In this document: positions 1 through 6,762 of the stretch, in pieces
Position numbering within the stretch: the first letter of the stretch is position 1
Layout: each line of letters begins with the position of its first letter
Origin: Betaproteobacteria bacterium
GTDB lineage: Bacteria > Pseudomonadota > Gammaproteobacteria > Burkholderiales > Burkholderiaceae_C
Length of the DNA stretch: 6,886 nt
Assembly: GCA_025354965.1 (NCBI GenBank)
Contig: JANXLW010000213.1
Location: 1 to 6,886, forward strand
Direction of reading: 5' to 3'
Translations under genes and position numbers: made by a program
Notes under the pieces: model-generated
What the model was told of the DNA's origin: nothing
Databases searched by the model: none
The model's input: only the letters and a program-made list of their open reading frames with translations

Positions 1-2490
1 CCGGGTACGACCAACTGCGAGAGCTGCCACGTCAACAGCGTACCGGCGACCCTGATACCGCTGGCTGGCGCCAGTGGCACCATGACCACCTTCAAGGGTA
101 GCCAGTTCAGTCACACGGGCATCACCACGGGGTGCGACAGCTGCCACGGGGCTAACATCACGGGCTCGAGTTTCTATGGCATTACCAGCATCGTGGTACT
201 GCCGTCCACCGGCACGGGAGGCCACATCCCGGCGGCCAACAATGCCAAGTGCGAGAGCTGCCACCTGAGCGCAACACCGAGCGCACTGGTGCCGGCGGTG
301 GCGCCCAGCACCACGCTGGGCAGCACGGCGTTTGCCAAAGCGCCGGTGCCCACTGGCGTGATGATTCACGCTGGCGTGACCAGCGGTTGCGATTCGTGCC
401 ACGAAGCCGGCATGACCTGGTTGGGCGTCGGTTTGTACACCAGAACGCCGACGGTGTTGACCTCGGGCGCGAGCTACGTTGGTTTCAACGTTAGACCGAC
501 TGCGGCGGGCAGCACCTACAGCATCAAGGACGCGGCACATCCGGCGGCCCCTGGGGATTGCTCGAACTGCCACGCCAGCACCCTGAACTTCAGCGCTACC
601 GCCAAGCCGGCCAACCACATACCGTATGCGGCCAGCGCGACCTGCACGTCGTGCCACACCAACATTGACTTCTCGGTGATGCCGACGGTGGCGCTGATCC
701 ACGCCAATGCGCCCTCGACCAGCACCAATTGTGCACAGTGCCACAGCATTACCAACGCCGCGACTTACGCGATACCGGCCGCAAGCTTCACCATTGTTGC
801 CCCACCGGCCAAGCATGTGCCGTTTGGTACGACCGCCTGCGAGAGCTGCCACGTGGGTGCCAACAGCAGTCTGCAGCTGCCCGTTGCCAACGGTGCCAAG
901 TTCACCAACTCGGCGTTCAGCCACAGTGGTATCACCACCGGCTGCGCCAGCTGCCACGGTCCGAGCATCACGGGAACGAGCTTCTTTGGCATCAGCAATA
1001 TTGTGGTGATGCCGGCAACTACACCGGTCGGAGTTGGCTCACACTTGCCAACCAGTACCACGTGCGAAAGCTGTCACCTGGGCACTACCCCCGCAGGTCT
1101 GGTGCCCGGGGTGGCAACCAAGACGGCACCGGGCACACTGTTCCTGAGTCCGGCACCGACGGCGACGATGATCCATGCTGGCGTTACTGCCAACTGCAAT
1201 TCTTGCCACGAAACCAACTACCAGTGGATGAGCATGGGGCCGTATCCGATTACCACGACGTCACCGTTCAAGGGCTTCCATACGCGACCCCAAGTAACGG
1301 CTGGTGTGAACTTTGTGGCCGATGCCAAGCACTCGACGACCGGTGACTGCTCCAGCTGCCACAGTACCAGTGATTTCTCGGGTATCACGATGCCCAGCAA
1401 CCACATCCCAGTCTCGGCAAGCGCCTCCTGCACGTCGTGCCACACCAACACCGACTTCGCGGTGACGCCAACGCTGACCGCAATTCACGCCAACGCGCCA
1501 ACGCCGTCAAGCAACTGCGCGCAGTGCCACAGCGCCGCTAACGCCGCCACTTTTGCGATCCCGGCCATAGGCTTCACGGTGATGGGGCCGCCGGCCAAGC
1601 ATGTGCCGTTTGGCACCACCGCCTGCGAGGTTTGCCACGTGGGTACCGGCAGCAGTCTGCAATTGCCGGTTGTCAATGGCGCACTGTTCACCAAGTCACT
1701 GTTCAGCCACAGTGGCATCACCACCGGTTGCGTAACCTGCCATGGCCAGGGCATCACCGGCACAAGCTTCACCGGCATCACTTCGATTGTCGTCATGCCA
1801 CCTTCCACGACACAAGGCGTGACTTCGCACATCCCGTCAACCGCAAGCTGCGAATCGTGCCACGTTGGTGCAGGATCAATCCCGAGCGGCTTGCTGACCG
1901 TGACCGGAACCAAAACCGTACCTGGCAGCTTGTTCAAGACGCCGGCACCAACCGGCCCCATGATCCACTCGGGCATTACCAGTGGCTGCAATGCCTGCCA
2001 TGAAAAGAATTTCCAGTGGATGGGTGTGGCGCTGTACCCGATAACCCCGACAACTGTGACCAGCGGCGCTTTGTACAAGGGCTTCCAGACACGCCCCTTC
2101 GCTACTGCCACCGCCTACAGCGTTGCCGATGCGGCCCACCCGACCACGGGTGACTGTTCGCAATGCCATAGCGGCACCACCTCATTCTCGGCGGCGGGCA
2201 AACCCAATGGGCACATGCCTACAACGATTGCCACCTGCGCCACCTGCCACGTGACGGCGGGCGATTATTCCTATGCGCCGGGTATGCTGGCCAGCAATAC
2301 GATATTGCACACCGGCATTGCCTCGGCTTGCATTTCCTGTCATACCGCTGGGACCGGTGCCGGCCCCTTTGCTGGTTGCGCAACGCAGGCCAGTTGCACA
2401 ACGCCGCCACCGATTACCTACCAGCCGAAGATGATGCCGCTGGCGGCTGGTCAGTTGCCGACTGCATCCAACGCCGCAACGCACGTTCCA
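1..2490 (+). repeat. Three tandem seven-heme units inside the cytochrome gene
   Basis: Aligning equivalent heme motifs gives unit A 1-822, unit B 823-1608 and unit C 1609-2490 (274, 262 and 294 codons). Each unit runs through the same order: CE(S/V)CHV; FSHxGITTGCxxCHG; CESCH(L/V); IHxGVTxxCxxCHE followed by Trp; GDCSxCH; a (T/S)CTSCHTN-like motif; and NCAQCH. In unit C the last two are diverged to CATCH and CISCH, with an insertion containing two extra cysteines. Units B and C keep long near-identical DNA stretches, for example around 804-855 and 1590-1641. This points to duplication within the gene rather than only convergent heme spacing. A shortened fourth unit follows at about 2491-2700, with hemes CEACH and CMSCH and the CX4CH site. 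Confidence 0.85.
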
Positions 2491-3249
2491 GTGGCGGGTA
2501 TTGCCTGCGAAGCCTGCCACTCGAAAACCAACTTCACCGCGTTTTCAGGTACACCGATGACGGCGGCTGCGCATATTGCTGTGGCTTCAAAGACCTGTAT
2601 GAGTTGCCACGAGACCAAGTACACATGGTTTGGCGTCCAAATGAAAACCCGGCCGAGCGGGCATCACACCGGACAGGACTGCAATGGTTCTGGCTGCCAC
2701 ACCTACAACGGTGGGTTCAGAGGCCTGGTGAGACCCATCATGCGGGGCGCTTTGGTGAATCCTGAACTGGGTCGTCTGCTACCCAACCTGCAGCTGACGC
2801 AACCTGGCCTCAGTACTGCAAGCACCAGCTTTGACCACACGGGTGTTCAGCCAGGGCAGTGCAAGACTTGCCATGATGGTCAACATGCCTCTGGTATGCC
2901 GGCACGTCACTTGATGGTGACCAGTTCTTGCGACAGCTGCCACCGCACGACGGCCTGGGTGCCAGCGCAGTTCAGCCATAACGGAATATCACCCAACACC
3001 TGCCTGGTTTGCCACAACGGCATGGGTGCTTCAGCCCGGCCATCGGGCCACTTCATGAGCCCACGCTCGTGCGATAGCTGCCACAAGACAACCGCTTGGC
3101 AACCTGTAAACTACTCACATCTGTCGCCAGCGTTCCGGCCGATGCCTGACAAACTCACTTGCATCAGTTGCCACGTCTCCAACAGTGAAATCATCCCGCG
3201 CCAGATGAGAGCGCGTACGCCGGGCAAGCCCATTCCGATAGGGCCCTGA
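1..3249 (+). CDS. Giant multiheme c-type cytochrome, 3' part (5' end outside window)
   Basis: This is a secreted electron-transfer protein with covalently bound c-type hemes. The frame is open from base 1 and already contains a CESCH motif at 16-30, so the ATG at 82 is internal and the true start and signal peptide lie upstream. The visible 1082 residues hold 28 CXXCH motifs plus one CX4CH (2680-2700), about one heme site per 37 residues. Most sites follow a conserved His by 9-13 residues (patterns such as FSHSGITTGC, MIHAGVTSGC, KHVPFGTTAC), which suggests bis-His ligation. The motifs fall into tandem seven-heme units and a C-terminal two-heme repeat (see the repeat entries). A non-heme Cys pair with five residues between lies at 2377-2397. 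The C-terminus (ending GKPIPIGP) shows no membrane anchor or sorting signal. The next gene encodes an outer-membrane barrel 24 bases on, so the pair may act together at the outer membrane. The cytochrome class is certain; substrate and exact location are inferred. Confidence 0.95.
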   Translation, partial: PGTTNCESCHVNSVPATLIPLAGASGTMTTFKGSQFSHTGITTGCDSCHGANITGSSFYGITSIVVLPSTGTGGHIPAANNAKCESCHLSATPSALVPAVAPSTTLGSTAFAKAPVPTGVMIHAGVTSGCDSCHEAGMTWLGVGLYTRTPTVLTSGASYVGFNVRPTAAGSTYSIKDAAHPAAPGDCSNCHASTLNFSATAKPANHIPYAASATCTSCHTNIDFSVMPTVALIHANAPSTSTNCAQCHSITNAATYAIPAASFTIVAPPAKHVPFGTTACESCHVGANSSLQLPVANGAKFTNSAFSHSGITTGCASCHGPSITGTSFFGISNIVVMPATTPVGVGSHLPTSTTCESCHLGTTPAGLVPGVATKTAPGTLFLSPAPTATMIHAGVTANCNSCHETNYQWMSMGPYPITTTSPFKGFHTRPQVTAGVNFVADAKHSTTGDCSSCHSTSDFSGITMPSNHIPVSASASCTSCHTNTDFAVTPTLTAIHANAPTPSSNCAQCHSAANAATFAIPAIGFTVMGPPAKHVPFGTTACEVCHVGTGSSLQLPVVNGALFTKSLFSHSGITTGCVTCHGQGITGTSFTGITSIVVMPPSTTQGVTSHIPSTASCESCHVGAGSIPSGLLTVTGTKTVPGSLFKTPAPTGPMIHSGITSGCNACHEKNFQWMGVALYPITPTTVTSGALYKGFQTRPFATATAYSVADAAHPTTGDCSQCHSGTTSFSAAGKPNGHMPTTIATCATCHVTAGDYSYAPGMLASNTILHTGIASACISCHTAGTGAGPFAGCATQASCTTPPPITYQPKMMPLAAGQLPTASNAATHVPVAGIACEACHSKTNFTAFSGTPMTAAAHIAVASKTCMSCHETKYTWFGVQMKTRPSGHHTGQDCNGSGCHTYNGGFRGLVRPIMRGALVNPELGRLLPNLQLTQPGLSTASTSFDHTGVQPGQCKTCHDGQHASGMPARHLMVTSSCDSCHRTTAWVPAQFSHNGISPNTCLVCHNGMGASARPSGHFMSPRSCDSCHKTTAWQPVNYSHLSPAFRPMPDKLTCISCHVSNSEIIPRQMRARTPGKPIPIGP
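2830..3111 (+). repeat. Two-copy 141-bp (47-residue) diheme repeat at the cytochrome C-terminus
   Basis: Copy 1 is 2830-2970 and copy 2 is 2971-3111. Equivalent heme cysteines lie exactly 141 bases apart (2860 and 3001; 2929 and 3070). Each copy reads F(D/S)HxG, then a CXXCH followed by (D/N)G, then a His, then CDSCHxTTAW. A partial third copy begins with YSH at 3112 and supplies the last heme, CISCH, at 3160-3174. This module differs clearly from the upstream seven-heme units, so the protein combines two heme-repeat architectures. Confidence 0.85.
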
Positions 3250-3273
3250 ATTGCAACTTAATAAAAACGTCTG

Positions 3274-5856
3274 ATGGTTCAAAACAGCACCTCGCCCCAC
3301 CCCTTCAATCTGATGTGGGGGGTGGTAGTGCGTACCTTTAACGCGAGTTCACAGGCATTGCCTACCCGTCACCGAAAGCCCGCTTTGCCGGTTGCAGGAC
3401 TGCGCCGTCGAATCCTGACTGCCAGCTTTGCGCTGCTCTCGGGTGGCGTGTCGGCGCAGACCATTGAGAGCTTGCAATGGCTTGACCGCACGCAGCAGCA
3501 GGTCGCCCGGATTACTTTCAACGCCAATGTGCGCTTTTTGCAGCAGGCGCCTTTGGTCAGTACCGATCTGGCGCAATTGAGTTTTCAGATCATCGCCGCT
3601 GACGAAGCGGTTTTGGGACAGACGGTCGAAGAGGCAAAGCGCCTGCCGCCGTTGGCCGGAAGACCTGGCATTGCCTTGTCTTACGTTCCAGCACCCAAGG
3701 TACCCACCAAGTCACTGACCTTGCGATTCACCGACAAGGTCAGGGTATTGGCGCGCCAAGGCCCCGGTGCACGGTCCATTGATATTGCTTTCGGTGGCGA
3801 GGACGTCGTCAATGCAGCGTTGCCCGCTGTTGGCACGCTGCCGGAATCGGCTGTCAAACCGGATGAACGCCGCTATGCTGTGTTGTTGCAGACTTTCCCG
3901 GTTGACGACCCCGCTGGCATGCCGCGGGTGCCTGCGGAGTTTCAGGACTATGCGGTTTTCACGCAGCCCCTGGAACAGGACGGTAGCAAACAGTTTGCCT
4001 TGGCGATAGGTTATTTTCGCACTGAAGAGGACGCCAAGGCAGTGCGCCAGCGGGCTGCGGATCGGTTTCCAACCTCCAGAGTATTCAAGCTGGAAATGGC
4101 GTCGGCTTCGCCGTCGGCTGATGCCGCCGCTGCCGCAGCTAGCAGCCCCAAACCACCGACTGCTGAAGATTCGGCAGCGATCGCGGTTTTACCGGACGCT
4201 GAATCGCTGGCCAAAGTCAGCGGCAAAGCTGCCGAGTTGATGGAGACCGGGCGTGCGGCCTTGGCTCAGCAGCGGCTGCAGGAGGCCGTAGAGGCTTTTA
4301 ACCAAGTCCTGATGTTGCCACCCAACCCGTCGTCGCAACAGGCGCAGGAGTTGATTGGTACCGCCTGGGAGGGATTGAAGCAACCCGACAAGGCGCGCAT
4401 CGAGTACCAGTTGTACCTGAAGCTCTATCCGCAGGGCGATGGTGCGCAGCGCGTTGCCCGGCGGCTAACAGCCTTGGGCGGTGCCACCACTGCCACCGCC
4501 CAGTCAACCGACAAGGTTGAAGGCAAGAGCGGGACCAGCGGCTACAGCTCTACCGGCAGCATTTCACAGTACTATTACGGCGGGCGGTCCAAAACCGACT
4601 CTCTGGTGAATATTTCGGCCGGCATCGATCAAAACACCTTGAGTCGTACCAATCAGTCGGCACTGGTGACCAGCGTCGATGTGTCCGGGCGCTACAAGTC
4701 CGACAGCGCCGAGACCAAGATCGTGCTGCGCGATACCTATTCCAAGAATTTCATATCTTCTTCCAATGCTCAAAGCGGCCTCAGCGCTGCCTACGTGGAT
4801 TACCGTGACCTGAAGTCCCGGCTGGACCTGCGCGTTGGACGGCAGTCGGCCATTGGAGGTTCGCTGTTTGGCTTGTTTGACGGCGTCTCCCTGGCCATGC
4901 CATTGGGAAGCAAATACAAGCTGGACGCGATGGTGGGCGTGCCAGCCAACACGCTGGTGTCGGCGCCGTCGCAGCGGTTGGCCGGCGTCATGCTGGAGGC
5001 CGATAACCTGTTTGAGCATTGGGGGGGCAATATTTCATTGGTCGATCAGACCACCGAGGGGATTTCGGATCGACGGGCCACCGGCCTGGAGCTGCGTTAT
5101 TTCGGTGAGACGGTGTCCATGTATTCGCAGCTTGACTATGACCTCAATTTCCGTGTCCTCAACGCTGCCACTTTGCAAGGTTCGGTGCAGGGCCCGTTCA
5201 GCACCACGATCACGATGTTGCTGGACAACCGCAAAGCACCTTCACTGCAGTTGAGTGACGCCCTCATCAGCTCCGGCACAACCTCGCTGCAAACCCTGTT
5301 GCAACTCAAAAGTCTGGCTGAGGTCAAGGATATGGCGCTGGGCACCGCTGCGCAAGCGCGGCAAGCCTTGTTCAGTGTCTCGCGGGCGCTGTCACCCAAG
5401 TGGCAGGGCTCGCTTGATTTGCGCTACAGCGACATTGGCGCACTTCCTGCCGTGGGCGACTTCCAGGCGATGCCAGCCACTGGCGCGCAGTACAACATCT
5501 CGGTGCAATTGACCGGCTCGAATATCTATTCAAGCAGGGACATCAATGGCTTCAACCTGAGTGTTCTGCACAGCGACACCCTGCGTGGTACCCAGTTGGC
5601 CTATAACAATCTGACCGGCTTCTATGACAACAAGGCCAGCTTCGAGCCATCAATCCGGCTTTATAGCCAGACCGACAACACCGCTACCAAGGTGCTCAGG
5701 GTGTCACCGGGGATCAGACTGTCTTACAAGATTTCTGATCGTGCCAGCATACTTGGCGAGACGATTTACGAACGATCCACAACAGATGGACCGACCAATC
5801 ACGAAGAGTCGTCTGCGGTGTTCTTCTATGTGGGTTACCGGTATGACTTTTTCTAA
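3274..5856 (+). CDS. Outer-membrane beta-barrel protein with SPOR-like and TPR-like periplasmic regions
   Basis: The predicted protein has 860 residues and sits in the outer membrane with a periplasmic N-terminal half. A Sec signal lies at residues 43-61 (three Arg, hydrophobic core, likely cut VSA|QT). Residues 65-175 are beta-rich and resemble an AMIN-like wall/envelope-binding region, which is a weak call. Residues 199-273 look like a SPOR domain. An Ala/Ser/Pro linker (about 276-305) leads to TPR-like helices (about 315-400). From about 425 to 860 there are alternating amphipathic strands ending in YRYDFF, with the C-terminal Phe typical of BamA-assembled barrels. The start is uncertain: ATG 3274 leaves a long n-region and lacks a clear ribosome site, ATG 3313 is possible, and GTG 3328 follows a G-rich Shine-Dalgarno-like run. 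The outermost start is kept here. It lies 24 bases after the cytochrome gene, so a shared transcript is likely. It may be an electron-conduit porin, or a TPR-barrel exporter of the kind used for polysaccharides; the cytochrome neighbour favours the first. Confidence 0.8.
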   Translation: MVQNSTSPHPFNLMWGVVVRTFNASSQALPTRHRKPALPVAGLRRRILTASFALLSGGVSAQTIESLQWLDRTQQQVARITFNANVRFLQQAPLVSTDLAQLSFQIIAADEAVLGQTVEEAKRLPPLAGRPGIALSYVPAPKVPTKSLTLRFTDKVRVLARQGPGARSIDIAFGGEDVVNAALPAVGTLPESAVKPDERRYAVLLQTFPVDDPAGMPRVPAEFQDYAVFTQPLEQDGSKQFALAIGYFRTEEDAKAVRQRAADRFPTSRVFKLEMASASPSADAAAAAASSPKPPTAEDSAAIAVLPDAESLAKVSGKAAELMETGRAALAQQRLQEAVEAFNQVLMLPPNPSSQQAQELIGTAWEGLKQPDKARIEYQLYLKLYPQGDGAQRVARRLTALGGATTATAQSTDKVEGKSGTSGYSSTGSISQYYYGGRSKTDSLVNISAGIDQNTLSRTNQSALVTSVDVSGRYKSDSAETKIVLRDTYSKNFISSSNAQSGLSAAYVDYRDLKSRLDLRVGRQSAIGGSLFGLFDGVSLAMPLGSKYKLDAMVGVPANTLVSAPSQRLAGVMLEADNLFEHWGGNISLVDQTTEGISDRRATGLELRYFGETVSMYSQLDYDLNFRVLNAATLQGSVQGPFSTTITMLLDNRKAPSLQLSDALISSGTTSLQTLLQLKSLAEVKDMALGTAAQARQALFSVSRALSPKWQGSLDLRYSDIGALPAVGDFQAMPATGAQYNISVQLTGSNIYSSRDINGFNLSVLHSDTLRGTQLAYNNLTGFYDNKASFEPSIRLYSQTDNTATKVLRVSPGIRLSYKISDRASILGETIYERSTTDGPTNHEESSAVFFYVGYRYDFF
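3295..3325 (+). other. C-rich/G-rich inverted repeat near the barrel gene's candidate starts
   Basis: A C-rich run at 3295-3303 can pair with a G-rich run at 3315-3325. One register gives 7 perfect base pairs (3297-3303 with 3319-3325), and another pairs 3295-3300 with 3315-3320. No T-tract follows, so it does not look like an intrinsic terminator. If translation begins at GTG 3328, the hairpin would cover its ribosome-binding region and could limit expression of the barrel. If translation begins at 3274, it is simply coding sequence. Confidence 0.3.
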
Positions 5857-5863
5857 TGAAAGT

Positions 5864-6304
5864 CTATCGACAACTGGCCAGCGCGATGCACAGGTTGTAC
5901 CAGGCGTGAAACAGCACTGGCACCATGAGTCGACGCCCGCTGAGTTCCCACATCCACCCAAATACCAGCGCCGGTGCAGCCGTCAGCAACAGCAAGGCCG
6001 AGCCTTGATGCAGCGCATGCAGGCTGCCGAAAACAACTGCCACCAGCACATTGGCCAGGCTCAGGCAACCGACCTGCGCACTCGATTTTGTTGCCAGCCA
6101 GTTGTGCAGTCCCAGGCGGAACACGGTTTCTTCGGCGATCGGTGCAATCACCAGCAAGATGAGCAGCGCGCTGGGGGCACAGGCCGCGCTGCGAAGTGCC
6201 AGCCCTATTTGGAGCAGCAGCCAGGCGCCGAGCGGGCCGCAGACGGCCACCGCGGCATAGGCAACAAGTTTGGAGCGGCACGCTGGAGGCAAGGCTGGGG
6301 TCAT
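5864..6304 (-). CDS. mrtJ: CPBP-family intramembrane glutamic protease, probably MrtJ-type (JDVT-CTERM system)
   Basis: This is a 146-residue integral inner-membrane protease. All three CPBP (CAAX protease/bacteriocin-processing) motifs are present: EETVFR (E58, E59, R63), FGSLH (F92, H96) and HAWYN (H133, N137). Hydrophobic segments lie at about 13-37, 44-57, 79-95, 102-117 and 126-143. The small size and the order of motifs resemble MrtJ, the glutamic protease paired with JDVT-CTERM sorting tags. That assignment is from memory of the family and is tentative, whereas CPBP membership is firm. The ATG at 6304 keeps the first membrane segment. No good Shine-Dalgarno precedes it, and the open frame continues upstream only as antisense of the next gene. 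No JDVT-CTERM substrate is visible: the cytochrome ends without such a tail, and the 3' lipoprotein is cut off. The gene converges on the barrel gene with a 7-base gap and diverges from the DUF2844 gene with only 9 bases between starts. Confidence 0.82.
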   Translation of the reverse strand: MTPALPPACRSKLVAYAAVAVCGPLGAWLLLQIGLALRSAACAPSALLILLVIAPIAEETVFRLGLHNWLATKSSAQVGCLSLANVLVAVVFGSLHALHQGSALLLLTAAPALVFGWMWELSGRRLMVPVLFHAWYNLCIALASCR

Positions 6305-6313
6305 GGTTTGCGC

Positions 6314-6760
6314 ATGATAGCGGCGACTGTGTTGTTGTTGCCGCCCGTGCTGGCCATGGCGAGTCTTGGCGAGACCGAGAACTCGATCAGCATCGACCGC
6401 ATGCGCATGGGTGCACGGCACCAGATTGAGGTCAACGCAAAATATTCGGTGCATGACTTGCAGGGTGTCGACGGCTCCCATTTGCGCCAGTATGTGGCGG
6501 CCAATGGTGTGGTGTTTGCGGTGGCCTGGAATACCTTGTCCAAACCGGATCTCTCGGCCGTGCTGGGGGCGTCCTACCCGACTTACACAACGTCTGCACA
6601 GGCCGCGGCACGCCGTCCTGGCATCCAGAGGCGCTTTCGTCATGAGGACCTGGATTTGGTCGTGCAGTCCACAGCGCACTTGAATGTGTTTTCGGGCTTT
6701 GCGTTTCGCCGCTCCATGCTGCCCGCTGGCCTGAACCCAGATCGTATCGGGCTGGAGTAG
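6314..6760 (+). CDS. DUF2844 domain-containing exported protein
   Basis: This is a 148-residue protein of unknown function, predicted to be exported. The first 16 residues are hydrophobic with likely cleavage at AMA|SLG. The mature part shows the DUF2844 pattern: an LG...SI..DR start (18-29), a YSVHDLQ segment (44-50), LRQYV.ANGVVFAVAW (57-72), PDLSAVLG.SY (78-88), and LVVQS...HLNVFSGFAF leading to MLP.GL near the C-terminus (115-140). ATG 6314 was chosen as the only in-frame ATG keeping the signal. TTG 6308 would add an Arg, giving a more typical n-region, and sits 7 bases after a TGGGG run, so it is a real alternative. The open frame further upstream is antisense to the protease gene and is not coding. 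It is translationally close to the lipoprotein gene, with 2 bases between them. DUF2844 genes commonly neighbour DUF3443 genes in betaproteobacteria, which fits this layout. Confidence 0.85.
   Translation: MIAATVLLLPPVLAMASLGETENSISIDRMRMGARHQIEVNAKYSVHDLQGVDGSHLRQYVAANGVVFAVAWNTLSKPDLSAVLGASYPTYTTSAQAAARRPGIQRRFRHEDLDLVVQSTAHLNVFSGFAFRRSMLPAGLNPDRIGLE
6753..6757 (+). promoter_or_regulatory. Ribosome-binding site of the 3' lipoprotein gene
   Basis: TGGAG lies 5 bases before ATG 6763 and within the last codons of the DUF2844 gene. The placement supports this start and suggests translational coupling of the two genes. Confidence 0.6.
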
Positions 6761-6762
6761 CG

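Noticed and set aside
82..84. ATG as the start of the cytochrome gene
   Set aside because: The frame is open back to base 1 and includes a heme motif at 16-30 that matches the first heme of the other repeat units, so this Met is internal.
1485..2111. Long minus-strand open frame (208 codons) opposite the cytochrome gene
   Set aside because: It is the antisense shadow of the repetitive, GC-rich heme units; similar frames recur opposite equivalent repeat positions and show no recognisable domain.
1..2490. CRISPR array or transposon-like repeats
   Set aside because: The repeats are long, in frame and coding, with conserved heme motifs; there are no short identical repeats with unique spacers and no terminal inverted repeats.
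3295..3325. Inverted repeat as a rho-independent terminator after the cytochrome gene
   Set aside because: No T-run follows the stem, and it lies beyond the first candidate start of the next gene.
5624..6313. Plus-strand open frame running into the DUF2844 gene
   Set aside because: It overlaps the barrel's C-terminus in another frame and is antisense to the protease with its intact catalytic motifs; the translated sequence is low in recognisable structure.
6305..6679. Upstream extension of the minus-strand protease frame
   Set aside because: It lies entirely opposite the DUF2844 coding region, is rich in His/Arg/Gln and is not membrane-like, so the start at 6304 is preferred.
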